This document shows positions 21,956 to 34,141 of a stretch of 64,000 nucleotides of DNA, piece by piece (positions within the stretch are counted from its first letter, which is position 1; each line of letters opens with the position of its first letter). Source of the stretch: Patiria miniata (Eukaryota; Echinodermata; Asteroidea; Valvatida; Asterinidae); assembly GCF_015706575.1 (NCBI RefSeq), contig NW_024037047.1, positions 2,918,632 to 2,982,631 of the forward strand, written 5' to 3'. The translations under genes and the position numbers were made by a program. The notes under the pieces were generated by a model that did no database searches, had not been told where the DNA came from, and was given only the letters and a program-made list of their open reading frames with translations.

Positions 21956-24544
21956 CAGTACAGGCAGACACTGTATTCTGTTTCACATTCAATGTTTCAC
22001 ATAATGTTCAAGGGGTCTGTAGAAGAATTGAATACTCTGCTAGTGTGACCATAGATTTTGTAAACTGTATGCATGTACATGTATGGTATGCATTTTGAGT
22101 GAAACTACGGTACAACAGAATTTAGGATGCAAATAACTTTAGTCCCCGGCAGATGCAATATACCGGTAGGCCTATTGAAATACTGTACTTTGAATGAGAA
22201 TAACACTAACAGCAGTGGAAAAAAACCAAACAAAAACAAACAAACCAAATGCACAAGGAGATCATATCCAGGAGTAATTCAAGCCCCTTAAATTCTATTG
22301 GTTTCTGATTGTGATTTGCAATGACATGACACTAGCGCGTTCAGACCCACTGACTACACGGCCCATAGAGATCTCCGTTTGCATTGACAGATGAACTCCC
22401 AATCAAATGTGACAGCCACCGTGATTAAAATGTGCTGCATGGATGTAGCGTGTACTTTCCTGACCCAATCAGTGCAAGAGGGCAGATCTGATCCAAAGCG
22501 CGCAATGTTGAATGGGATTGAAAACGGAGCCGAGTACAAACTGTGGAATTTAATTGAGTTTTCTTTTTTACAAGATGGGGAATCAATGCACGAGTTTTAC
22601 ACTGTACTTTTATTGATAATCAATCGTAACACGAATTTCAACCACATGATTGATTTGCATCTTAACAGTGGGGCTTTGAGAGTTATTAAATTTAAAACAT
22701 TTTTTTCCTTGGATTTAATCTTTGATTAGATTAGAGTAAAATTTTCAAGGAAATCAGAAACTCCTTTGAAAAGTTGCCCTCAGTTTACATGTATGTAATA
22801 CATCTGATCAACATAGACTGGATTTGTAATTATTTTTTTTACCAAAACGCTTCTCAGCTTACTATGCAGCTTGTTGGAAATTTCTGAATGGAAAACAATT
22901 ATCTTTTTCTCAAACAGTGTTCACCAAAATGGTGCGGCAAATAAACTCTTTCCCTCCTTCAGGATTGGCCAAGTTGTTTGCTTCTCTACAAAAACTCTGC
23001 ACCCAAAGACCTCTTTGGAAAAAAACTGAATCCCAGTTAATCCCGCTTCTGCCACCAGAGCAACCTCCCATACAAATACACAGGCAACCCATACACTCAA
23101 GTACAATGTAATTAGGGCAAGGTGGCCCATTCAGCCATCCCCCACCACCACCTCTTGGGAATTCTAAACAAAGGGCACAGGGTTTGAGTGACAGGGCGTC
23201 AAGATCTAGCTGACATGTTTATCACTGGCAGGGATGGGGTGGTTTCAAAGAAACTGGAAACCATTAGAAACCTGGTCATGAAAATGATGAATAGTGCTCA
23301 AGTTAAACTTAGGTATATTGATGAATTTCTGAGTAATCGTTAAGGCACAGAAAACAATGTGCAAGTGGTTAGAGCCATGTTCAACACTCAACTGATTTTT
23401 TTTAAGGGGGGAATTAGAGGAAAAACCGAAAATGCTTGAAATTATAAACAGGGTATATGTATGTTTAAAAATAAATTTAGAAAATGCTCACTGTTTTTCA
23501 GATTTGATACTGGTGTGAACTGACAATGTGTAAGTTTATAAATTATCAAGGATATAGATTTTTTTAAATATTGCTCTTGAGGGTTTCACATGTCTTGAGG
23601 GTTTCAAATGTGTAATTTTTGTGTTGTCCATTGTAATTACAACACATATATGTAGAACAGTGCCAAAGTATTTACTCCATTTTTTTTCTTTTCGGGGGGG
23701 GGGGGGTATTTATGGGCCAAATTGGAAATGTTTGAAACGTTAAATCTCAACAATTCACGATAGGATAGATACATTTAGGCTTGTTGTAAAATTAATTCAG
23801 AAGGTTTTCACTGTGATTTTCATAAACTTGTACTCAGAAACCAAGGATGTAGATTTGTTTTCAGAGGATACCAACAATCTTTTATGATTGTCATGAAACT
23901 AGCCACAATCCAACACGCACTTGATGACAATCCCAATAGAAGGGCAATGACAAAACGCATGCATGACCGCCACTTGATCAAGCACACATCAAATGCTTTC
24001 CCTATATCACTCAATCACTATGCACTAACCTGACAGGCAAAATGCACGGAATAAACCACTGGTAAACCGCACAGGGAAATGCATTTGTATGCCAACAATG
24101 GGCAGTCCACCAGTTAGCTAGTACAGCCTGGTGCAACCAATGGGCCAGTGCGCACACAATGCAAACGCAGATTTGGGATTTTTTTTCTCCTTCTACCACA
24201 CAGGGGCAAGTTAATAGAAATGACACTGTGTTCAGGTGTGAACAACTAAAGAGCAGTGTCAATAGAGAGTGTGAATATGGGGACAATTGCTGGGTGCTTG
24301 TGGCTGGGCAGAAAGGGGGCAAGTTGAGAAAGCATTCAGGAACTGTGTGAATTTATTAACAGTGGTTGTCCATGCACGTACTGCTGGGACAGCTGCAGAA
24401 CTGGAAAATGTTGATCTCTAACACATGGCATCTGACATATTTGTACAGTGTAGGACATTTTGGGCACATGAATACCCAAACAATATGGGACTAAATTATG
24501 GATTTTGCCCTTCACTGACATATTCTTATTTTTTTTTTATTCTC

Positions 24545-24660
24545 ATACATTGTAGATATATACTAGAAAAAACATCACTGAGACAGGACTCGAACCCACG
24601 GCTTCCTGCTAACTAGTGCAGACGTCTTACCGGGTCGGCTGGCTGGTTAAAATTTATAAA
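24545..24660 (-). mobile_element. tRNA-derived SINE head, antisense
   Basis: The plus strand reads acaggactcgaacccacggc, the inverse of a B box, followed by ctgctaactagtgcagacgt and an A-box-like region. It is a tRNA-like SINE head on the minus strand, in the LRP5/6 intron between exons 2 and 3. Body and tail are not well defined. Confidence 0.6.
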
Positions 24661-24951
24661 CGGAAGCAGTGGGTAGGCCTACTGCAGCTAAACTGCACGT
24701 AATCATAAGATATATCTGCAGGTTGACGAATTTTGATTTCAGTTGTGTCAGTTTGCGTTTATATGAAGAATACCTGATGGGGGTTAGGGTTTATGAAAAA
24801 AATGAATAAACTAAATTGTAAACGTGAACGTTTCATTCCAACCTCCCACCCCCCTCAACCCCCCCCCCCCCCAAAAAAAGTTGGGGCCTTTTTGGCCTCT
24901 GAAAAATATATATATATTTTTTTAAATACAGATATTTTAAGCAATGCTTAC

Positions 24952-25369
24952 CCTCTTTCAGGATGTACTACAATTGCTCTTGGCTGGTCCAAGTGCTGCC
25001 AGTATAAAACTTTTCTGGACTGTCCATCCAACTCGCTTACTTCAATTCTATTCGTTTCTGTGTTGGTCCAATAAATCTTTCGGCCCACCCAATCGCAGGC
25101 CAATCCGTCGGGGGCCTTCACGTCCGTGGATATCACATCCTCTTGGATCTGAGACCCGTTATATCGCGTCCTTTTGATCATTTCAATGCTGACATCCGTC
25201 CAGAAGATGAGTTGCTCAGAGTAGAGGTAGTCCATGGCCGCCGCGTCCTCCAGGTTGCCAATGATGACACTGGACTCTGTCGTCATGGTCACGTCCGAGT
25301 CGTTGGACATCCCGAAGTTCAGGATGCGAATGTCTTTGCGATTGGCAAAGACAAGTTCTGGAGGTAAGG
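24952..25369 (-). CDS. LRP5/6: LRP5/6 coding exon 2: first half of YWTD propeller 1
   Basis: The 418-nt exon covers about residues 19-158. Hallmarks are LVFANRKDIRIL at the propeller start, NLEDAAAMDYLYSEQLIFW, LACDWVGRKIYWT and ETNRIEVSELDGQSRKVL. These match the opening blades of LRP6 closely. The acceptor is ttctactttcag and the donor is GAGG/GTAAGC. It is a few codons longer than the vertebrate exon; the extra residues (around NFGMSNDSDVTMTTESS) lie between the first strands and look like a loop insertion. Propeller 1 with EGF 1 forms the best-known site for Wnt9-type ligands and for sclerostin and Dickkopf in vertebrates. Confidence 0.95.
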
Positions 25370-28156
25370 CTGAAAGTAGAAGTAGAGAAATCAAAAAAGT
25401 AAGTTCAAGAAACTGTCCAAGTTAATTTGAAGTACATTTTTTTTGTAAAACTTGTGAATTTTCAAAAAGATACATGTTGGCCTGAACATTCGTGTCAAGA
25501 TCACAAAAAAAGTGTTTATTCATCATGTTTCAAAGGACGGGTCACAGGGAACCAACATGTCTTACATTTCTGCCACACAAAAGTTGGAAAATGTGGTTTG
25601 TTTTTGTACACGTATATATCCGACTATTGCTTCATCATGTACCGGTATGTAATTATGCAGACACAGTTTGTGAAAATTATAGGAAACTTGAACACACAAC
25701 ACTTAACAGCTTTGTTTGAACCCTTGTGACTGGAGTAACAAGTGTAACGACTAGGGTCTCCAACCGCTCAATTGTTGGGACAAAAAATTGGTACCTTGAA
25801 ATTCCTTAACGTGATACACAATTAAACAAATGTACCGGTAGGAATTACTAGAAAACCGCAGATTTCCACGCTGTAGTTGTGTTCACCTACAGTTGTGTTC
25901 AACTTGATGATCTTTCTAATTTTTTTTATCTTTTTGTCGGATGTGTATTAGGAAGAAAAAAAAGGCTGCATTTTAATACATGTTCATACACATGTCTGCT
26001 CCTTTAAATTATATTTTGCACATTTGCAATTAGAAAAAAAAGATGCCATGCATCCAAAGTATCTATCGGTAATTGCATTAATAATACCGGTACATCCTTA
26101 ACAGTACTGAATCCTCCAATTTCAATACGATTTTGCACACCCCCTAGGGAGTTAGGGTAATAGAAATGTTATATTGTATGTAATATGTACCGGTAACTAC
26201 TGGTAATGCAATTTATACTCTGCAGTTTTAAACACTCCTTTCCTTATGTTTTTTTATTCACTTTGGCAGGAAATTCATATTTTGCCTTTTGCACACGTGT
26301 ACGGTAATCATTTCTGTACGGTGTATTTGAGGTGACTACAAATTTGCATGCAAGATTCTGTATGATGCCCGTACTTTCACAAGATAATGCATGAACGGTA
26401 TTTTTACAAGATTATAGGAGACTGCACTTGTGCATAATGTTACCATGAGTTCAGAGACCTGCTGTACTGGAGTACCTGGGGGAGAATAAACAAGCAGGCT
26501 ACAAAGGCAGAAAGCCACTCAGCCAATTATGCAATGCACTCATTAGTTACAAGCACAATGCAGCAGGGCTGGTCATTCAGGGGCCTTCTCACTGGCCCAT
26601 TCATTGACACAGTGGGATCTCTGGGTCAAAGGTCAATGGGTTATTAGCTCCACAGCTGTAACATGTGTAGGCCCTTATTAGCATTCCTTGTTCTGTTATT
26701 AAGTTATCAATCTTTTGTCATGGAATTACATGTATGCAATGAAGACTTCAGTGTAACTTGGGAAGGTGTTCTGAGAGCTTGTATACATTTTTCTTTTGCA
26801 TTTCCCCTTACATTTTTATTTATTTTTTCCTCTCCACCCATGAGTATTTTAACATGTACCAGTGAACGGAAGGCAGAGTATGTACACCAAACTGTTCTGA
26901 TCTCGAGCTGCTGCAGAAAAATGGTCTCATTCCTGATGGCATGCACACGGATAACAATTGAAAAGCACTTTGAAACCGTACCAATACATCGTAAGCACCA
27001 TACTTTGTTATTATTATTATTGTTACGTCAACTAGGCCTATACATTTGTACACACAAACAGTACAAAAATACATTGTAAGCAGACATAGTGGTACATGTA
27101 ACATGTTGTTTACATCAATAGATAAACTTACAAAATACCCAGCGAGTGCTGCACTATAAAACCTTCATCTACAGTGTACATTTAAACTACATGTAAGTTA
27201 TAAATACCCGGTGCAAGGTTGTTGGAGTATTCAATCAAACCTGGTGGTGACAAGAATGTCCGTTTAAATTTAACAGCCATCATAACTAAATAGGTAAACG
27301 TACATGGTACATGTTTGAAATGCTGGGCACATGTACAGGTACATGTATACTGAATGTGTTTTTAAAGCATCCCTTTTCCCTGGATTGTGGAAGTCCCTTT
27401 AATGCCATCCATCATTTCACAGTAATTAGACATGTCTGAAACTCTGGTCCCCCCACTGGGCCACAGTCAGATTTGACCTCAGCCCAAGATGGTGGACAAT
27501 ACCATGCATACATGTAGTGCTGCGCTACTGCTTGGTGTCCAGTGCACATGTACACAATGTAATACAGGTCGTTTACACAGAGGCACAGAGCTGCACCATA
27601 CATGTACATGTTCTGGTCACTGTAGGCCTATGCATGGAGGATGGGAAAACATGCAATGTACGGTACAGGTACATGTGCAGTACATGTTGTGCTTTGTAAG
27701 ATGATGTGTTGTATATTATGCACTACATCATACAACATTCGTAAAATGCCAATAATGTCCAAGATACTTGTTGGTAATTATGTGAAAGTCAATATTAAAC
27801 ATGAATGAAACAATGGAGGAATAAGTATTCCTCTGTGATGAACGGTGCATTTAGTACGTGTTTTTGGTAACAATTCAACTGATCTCCATGATTGGTATTA
27901 ATGAAAATAACTTTGCTATATATACAATGTGTGTATGTTGCTCTTCAGTGTCAGTAAATTAGATTTCATTTAATTTGTATGGTTTGTACAACGCTCGGTA
28001 AAAAGTGTAGGCCAAAGTCATGGCCAAAGAATATTCTCACTTAACAACAATGAACATTTCATGAAGAAGAACAAAAGTTGACACATGACAAAATACATTA
28101 AATTACAACTTCATGTGCTTTGACCAGTAACATACCAAACAGCTCCACAAACTAAC

Positions 28157-28757
28157 CAGCAGCCAATTTCACAAAAAACATTTACGCCACAGCATATGTC
28201 CACATGCACCACGATTTATTACAAAAGTTGCACAACGACAATTTCTCGAAAGTTTAATATTACTTATAAATGTCCGCGACTTGCGCAACAAATTATGGCG
28301 TAACTTGCACAATCATCTTAGGTTGCGTAAGTTGTGGCGTAGCCACTGAAAAAATACGTATATTACCAGGAAATCGTGATCGTCGTGGAGCCTGTTATTG
28401 TACACACAACTTATCAAGGTTGATTCAAGACACCCACAGCCTTTTTTTTCAGTAAAAGAATTGCTGTTTTACTCGTGGCACACAATTCGAAAGAAAATCT
28501 AACAAAACTATTTTCAAAATGGCAGGCGAACGTGATTCAAAGGCTGTTTCATGAACGAACAATATCATGCACGAACAACCGTCGTCAATGCTGTTACTAC
28601 CGTATCCTCATCCAGGATGTTAACATTATTTAAAACACTGCCCAGCTACGCTTAGTTTCGTGAAATCAATTGTAAACTTTGCGCAGCTGCACAATACATT
28701 TGTTGCGTAATTATGAATGGCGTAAGTTATACACTGTTTTGGTGAAATCGGCTGCTG
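28157..28757. mobile_element. 601-bp inverted-repeat element
   Basis: The left end cagcagccaatttcacaaaa and right end ttttggtgaaatcggctgct are inverted, and inner parts also match (tttacgcca against tggcgtaagttat). The interior repeats ttgcgcaac and gcgtaagt words in both orientations, suggesting a foldback. It is non-coding; the superfamily is unclear. It lies in LRP5/6 intron 1. Confidence 0.7.
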
Positions 28758-29934
28758 AATTTTGAGGAATGCATACTGATCCATCAAGCTATGATCCCCA
28801 CCATATCAACTGCATTAAGCAATATCATTCACACGTACATTGTAAGTGCCAAGCGTTCAGACATAAAATATGGCACGTTTTGACCGAGTGCCTCGCAACT
28901 GCACTCAGTAACTCTGAGATTGTCTGGCAACGTTAATTATCCAACATGCCAGTACTAAAAGTACACGGTTGTCGCCTGAAAAAAAAAAAGAGATTGACAG
29001 TTAATTCTAGGTTTAACAAGGTGCAATGAAGTTAATGTTAGCTAATAATGGCACAAATTATTAACTCGCCCAGGTTATGTGTACATATGTGGATGTTTTG
29101 ATACAGACAGGTGGAAATTGATGGGACTTTGTAAGTGAACATCTACATGTAGGTTCTATAGGTTGATACACTTTCAATGGAGAAAATCATGGCCAGGTGG
29201 TTCAACATTTATTTCATCTCTGACAATTTTCTCAAACTACTTAAAGTAGATTTATTTTTAAATTTTGATTGGGAAGGGCTACAAATTAAACATCCAAACT
29301 TCAATGAAACAAACCCAATCTAGAAGTGAAACAATTCCAAAACTGCTTTAAATCATCATTAACCCTGCTATGCCCAGTGCAGTTGGCAGAGAATTATCAG
29401 ACCTTTCAAAACATTTTAAATTTGCCTGACTAAAAGGGTTTTGAAAGGTGAAATAGTGCTGGAACTTTGAAACTTTTCGAAAGGTTTCGGAAGGTGAAGC
29501 AACTCTGTGGGCAAATTCAGTAAGTTGCATTTCAATACCTTTCGAAAGGAATTGAAAGGTGTGGTAGTGCAGTAACAATAAATTCTGGAGGATTTTAAAA
29601 GGTCCTGCATTTTTTGTCCTCCAATTTGCCAGAACCCAGATTTTGAGGTGTTTTGAATGGTCAAACCACAGGAGAGTTAATTATTTATTTTTGAAATAAT
29701 TTACTCCTGTAAGACTGAAACTTCCTGATCTTATCTTTCAGGCTGCATCGCCAATAACATACTTCAACGAAGATCACTGTGTCCACATTTCGTATAAAAC
29801 AGGTAATTCAAGTAAAGCGAAAGTCGTAAACTTTACAAAAATCATAGCCCAAGCCTTGTGTGACACACTGACTAGATTTGATAGGGGCGTAAGCATTATT
29901 CGGTTACTTGATTCACCCTAAGTATCGTACCTGA

Positions 29935-30235
29935 ACCCATCCAAATCCAAACCCCTGTTTTGGAGGATTTCGGCGGATTCAGGATACCACCATGTTGAAA
30001 AAGTTGGGGATTTTGATGGACTCAGGACAGTAAGCCTAGCGGTACTGCAGGATTTTGATGGATTCAGGATACATGTACAGTTTGAGCAGTTGGGGGACTT
30101 TGATGGATTCAGATCTCAACAGTTTAACTTCTTGGCTACAGGTACGGCCTTTTTGTTTGGAGTGTACCAGGCATACTACATTGGTGAATTCTGATGGACT
30201 CACTGGTGGATTCTGATGGACTCAGGACACCAACA
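29935..30235. repeat. Degenerate ggattttgatggattcagg repeat
   Basis: At least five diverged units of a roughly 19-bp word (ggattttgatggattcagg, ggattttgatggactcagg, ggactttgatggattcag) are spaced at 20 to 60 bp. The word resembles the one inside the piggyBac-like MITEs at 3865 and 31169, so it may be a related element, here without clear ends. Confidence 0.6.
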
Positions 30236-31168
30236 TGTGTCCACAGGACGATATGGTGCTAACATTGCCCTGATTATGTTTGTCTAAAAGAATCGGAAAG
30301 TCCAAAAAAATATGAGATATGTACATGTAGGCCATTTATTTTGTCACTTTTTACCCAACCCGCATTTTCCAAAGAAAAATAAAATGGCTGTTAGATTATT
30401 TGAAACCGTCATCGAAAAGGAAACGATTAAGCGATTGAAAAAATAATCGTAAATTTGTGGCCCTAGACTAGAATCAATGAATGGCACTACTCAATACTCA
30501 CATCATGCTGAGGAAAGCATGAGTAATGGCAGTAATTCAATTGAACAGAGTTACTCATCTTCCATGAACATGATCCCTCCTACTGCTCCCCCCATCTTCA
30601 ATTATCTCTTCAAGGCATTAAAAGGACCTATCGAGATGGGTCGTTACTAAATACATGTAGGGCCTGAGTTCCTCCGCATCCTGGGGTAAAGCCTTGAGAG
30701 AGTTGGAGACAGTAGTGTCAGGGAGGATAGTGTAACTTAATACCCGACAAGGTCAACGGGGACAAAATGCCCCGACAGTATAAACTTGACACGTGGGACT
30801 CCTTCCCACACCTCAAGCACACCGCTTCCCTGAGAAAACCTGTTAGCAGATTATTGTTCACTGAAACATCATCGCCTGATGGAAATTGCTCTGGCAAACT
30901 TGAAGCTGCTGCACTGAGGTTTTTTTTTTCCTCTTGGAGGGAAGGATCATGGATGTGCCATGGAATTAAATGGATATGGTGGCTCGTCCGGAAAATGGCA
31001 CTGCCTCAAGGCTACGGAGCTTTAGGGCCAGAGCAGGGTTTATTTTACGTAAATTTATATTGACTTATTTATTTACAAAACATGATGTATACTGGAATTT
31101 GCTGAACAAAATTAGAAGCAAGTTTTGCGATGGTGCCACGCTCACGCGCATGCTGCACGCATTCTTAA

Positions 31169-31574
31169 CCCTAACTCCCTAGGCATTTTTGCTAGGATGT
31201 AGCCTCAATCCTGCAAAATCCTCCAATTGGCCTCATGGAAAAATAGCATATAGCCTCAATCCTGCAAATTCCTCCGCTATTTCTTGAATATGGTTCATGG
31301 TGGGATGACCACTGCCTGAATCCTGCAAAATCCTCCGGCTATGACTGTCAATAGGCTGAGGCAGAGGCAGTGACATCCTGTCAGTGCGGAGGATGTCAAG
31401 TATAATCAAGGGCTAAATTTATGCACGGCTGAGCATAAACAACACAAGGTCCGGCCCAAGACCTTGACTCAGTGCGTACTCCGAAATCAGCAACGCACTT
31501 TTGCCATGTAACCTCAATCCTGCAAATTCCTCCAATTTGCAAAAAGGATTTTGGAGGATTCAGGGCGGTTAGGG
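31169..31574 (+). mobile_element. piggyBac-like MITE, copy 2
   Basis: The 406-bp element starts CCCTAACTCCCTAGGC and ends GGGCGGTTAGGG, flanked on both sides by TTAA (31165-31168 and 31575-31578). Inside are four to five units of tcaatcctgcaaaatcctcc. It is the inverted homologue of 3865-4233. Exact TTAA duplication and CCCTAA ends fit the piggyBac superfamily. It lies in LRP5/6 intron 1. Confidence 0.8.
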
Positions 31575-31755
31575 TTAAAGACGAGGTGCACTCATCTTGG
31601 TAACCTATTGGTTGACAGAGTCCAGAGTGTGTGCATACTACTGGTACCTGAACGCGACTTGCAGAAGCCTGGAGTCACCACAGAAAATGGCTGTTGCCCA
31701 ATTAGTCTACAAAAACGAAGGACATCAAACTTGCAGATGGGTTGAAAAAAGAAAT

Positions 31756-31961
31756 TTAAACTCAATGACCCTAACCATTATTGCAAAAACCCAAACTGAA
31801 TACAGATCTAAGGTTCTAACTTGGGATGCACACCCCTTTACATGTTCGTGATGCTTAACTAAACTCAATGACCCTAACCATTATTGCAAAAACCCAAACT
31901 GAATACAGATCTAAGCTTCTAACTTGGGATGCACACCCCTTTACATGTTCGTGATGCTTAA
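31756..31961. repeat. 103-bp tandem duplication, two copies
   Basis: Copies at 31756-31858 and 31859-31961 (each containing ctcaatgaccctaaccatta) are almost identical; I see one substitution. It is a very recent local duplication, in LRP5/6 intron 1. Confidence 0.95.
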
Positions 31962-33281
31962 CATCCTTGGACAAGTGTTAGAGTACTGAAAACGAAAAAC
32001 ACAATACTTTCGCATTGTTCACTGTAATAAGATAAGAATAAAATCCTGGTTTCAGTCAAAATAACAGAGGCTTGTACACAAAACTCTAAGTTAACTCCCA
32101 TGAAAAATCTCAAAACTCTACACGTACATTACCTCAACAAGCGCTCAAAAAAAGTTGAAATTGTTTACCAAATTACTTCGTACCCTGAATGGAGCCAACG
32201 ACAGAACTAACAACAATAACAGAGCTAGCTGAAATGTAAAGGGGGGAAAAATATGAAAAGACTTCACCTCCCTCCGGAAACCAACAGGTGTGACTACATG
32301 CACTTTACTTTTGTGGAGCTATTCATTGGAGCCAATCAATCATATTTTCCCTTTACAGGTGGATTTTACCATCTCATCTGGCAGCGAGTCAGGTGCACAA
32401 AGGCACTGCAGGGATTGCTTCGGCATGTCTTTTCAAGCAACCAGGTTCAAGGACGTGCAGCACACCAGAGCGTAAAATTGTAAATCCTTCAGCTCCGAGT
32501 GTTGCACTATCCCAATCAGAAATTGATTGGGACTCGGGAAAAGCTAACATGCTTGGTTTCATAATAAAAGCACATGTTTTTATATAATGTATCTGATCTG
32601 CATGCAATCTGTTTGGAGCATCTCCAAATAACTTCAACATATTGTAGATTCAACATTTAGGCCTACTGGTTCACAACTTTCATATCGTTAATCGTTTGGC
32701 TGTTTACCTCGGATGTGTCAACATTTATAATGTGGACATTTTGCTGTAAATCATTTACACACACGTGTATGTTGCCAACTTCACAGAAATTGATTATTTG
32801 AGGAATGGGGTAATCTGATCGGCTGATCGGCACAAGCACACAATTAACCACAACGCATAGCCATGCATGATTGATAGTACGGCAGCACTGAACTTTTTTT
32901 TTCTGAAGAAGCCAACGAAATCATCAATAGGGCCTATTTTTTCATATTTTAGTAACTTTTGCATCTGTTTCATGTCGGTCATTAGCTTTGTGAATGACTG
33001 AGTGCAAACTATGAGGTATGTATGTTTAATGGAATCTGGGTTGGGATAATAGAGGGAAAAAAGACCATTTTGTCACGTTTGTGAAGGTCTTTTTTTAAGC
33101 TCTCTTACAATCTCATATATTACAACGTAGTTTTGAATCCAGCGTTACATGTGAATTCTTGATGAGCATGTCAGCTGGACTTACTCCAGCTATAAATTAT
33201 AGCTTGATTATGATAATCATCATTACTAGTCTTTCATTTTGGTTTATAACACTATTAAACAGTGGATAAATCCAGCGTTAG

Positions 33282-33572
33282 CCCTAACCCTGCTGAATCC
33301 AACAGGATGCAGCAGGATTGAGCAGTAAACCCCGGGTTGCACTAATAAGCGTCAACACAGCGTCAACACAGCGTGTACATTCTGGTGTACATTCCTGATG
33401 CAAAATGTTGGATTCAGCAGGCGAATGAACCGCATTATAACGTCAAGTTGAGTTGGACTCCGTTGGATCTAGCAGACAACTAAGGCACAGTGGATTGAGT
33501 GCAGGAAACTCCCGTTGGACTCTGTTGATTTAGCAGGGTAGTCCTGAGGAAGCTATTACTAAGGGGTTAGGG
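33282..33572. mobile_element. Possible CCCTAA-ended element
   Basis: The left end CCCTAACCCTGCTGAATCC and right end GGGGTTAGGG are inverted and flanked by ttag and a ctaa-containing sequence. The interior repeats ggatt..gcaggatt and gttggactc..gttgattta words. It could be another member of the piggyBac-like family with decayed flanks. Short tandem cgtcaacacag units lie inside. Confidence 0.4.
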
Positions 33573-34086
33573 GGCTAAAGGGGGTAGGAATAGATCCCAG
33601 ATGAAGTGTTCGTATTATGCAGTGCGTTTATCTTCAACTAAATAGGAAAAAGAATGACATGAAGGAGTTGTAACAAACAAATCCCAACCGTACATGGTCC
33701 ATGCCTTCACCATGTTCCAGCATGGTTCATGTGATTGACATCCAAGACAGGATTGCTAGAGCAAAGATGCCCTAGATAAATTAAACTTAAAAATACACAC
33801 TTGACAAATGCTTGAAATCTGTACTTTTCATTAGAAGTCGTAGTAAATTATTGTATAAAATGTATTGGTAAGTAATACTGGTAGGGATGTCAGAATTGTA
33901 CTCCTTACACCATAAATGATGCTAAAAACATGCAGAAAACACAAATCGGATAACTTCGTTTTTAAGGCAACCACTGACATGACTGAGTCTACAGACCCAG
34001 TAAACGTGCACAAAGCACCAGCATTCGGTGCCGTAATACGAGCGGGACTCCACTGCGTCCGCTGGCATTACCCTCCAAAAACTCAC

Positions 34087-34141
34087 CTCGAATTTGTGCT
34101 CGAAGACAGCATACAAAGACCAGAATCCATAGCCTTGCCAT
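34087..34141 (-). CDS. LRP5/6: LRP5/6 coding exon 1: start codon and signal peptide
   Basis: This 55-nt exon was found by reading upstream of the first propeller exon. It reads MARLWILVFVCCLRAQIR plus one base, a typical hydrophobic signal sequence. It ends at a good donor (CGAG/GTGAG), and its phase-1 end joins exactly to the exon at 25369 to give ...QIR-ALPPELVFANR. The ATG at 34141-34139 is preceded on the minus strand by ctgcctacag, so an intron may end just before the start codon and the transcription start may lie further right. The intron to the next exon is 8.7 kb. A short separate signal-peptide exon followed by a large intron is usual for vertebrate LRP5 and LRP6. Confidence 0.85.

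Larger units (their letters stand above)
16988..24951. other. LRP5/6 intron between exons 2 and 3 (8 kb)
   Basis: Apart from the pogo-like copy (19318), hairpin (20112), poly-A (20548), split duplication and TTAA MITE (21294-21955) and antisense SINE (24545), there is no exon. Open frames such as 22391-22729 have no recognisable similarity. A poly-C run lies at about 24858-24872. Confidence 0.5.
25370..34086. other. LRP5/6 intron 1 (8.7 kb)
   Basis: Apart from the elements at 28157, 29935, 31169, 31756 and 33282, nothing coding is seen. The end of another CCCTAA-type element (ccctagggagttagggt) occurs near 26142-26158. The longest frame, 26663-27079 on the plus strand, is hydrophobic and unlike any protein I know. 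In vertebrates this intron is also long. Confidence 0.5.
1264..34141 (-). other. LRP5/6: LRP5/6 (arrow) gene, 5' part, 12 coding exons; continues left of window
   Basis: The gene encodes the single-pass Wnt co-receptor that pairs with Frizzled and, in its extracellular part, binds Wnt, Dickkopf and sclerostin-type ligands. The window encodes 898 residues (human LRP6 is about 1,613): signal peptide, YWTD propeller 1, EGF 1, propeller 2, EGF 2 and propeller 3. Twelve exons were placed by splice consensus and similarity to remembered vertebrate LRP6. Summed length is 2695 nt and all phases join, which independently supports the model. Domain order and unbroken frames say LRP5/6 rather than LRP4 or the LDL receptor: EGF modules sit between complete propellers and no LDLa repeats precede propeller 1. 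The missing 3' exons should lie beyond position 1. Introns range from about 0.5 to 8.7 kb and are rich in transposons. Confidence 0.95.

Noticed and set aside
26663-27079. 138-codon plus-strand open frame
   Set aside because: Low-complexity hydrophobic composition, antisense to an LRP5/6 intron, no recognisable motif or splice support.
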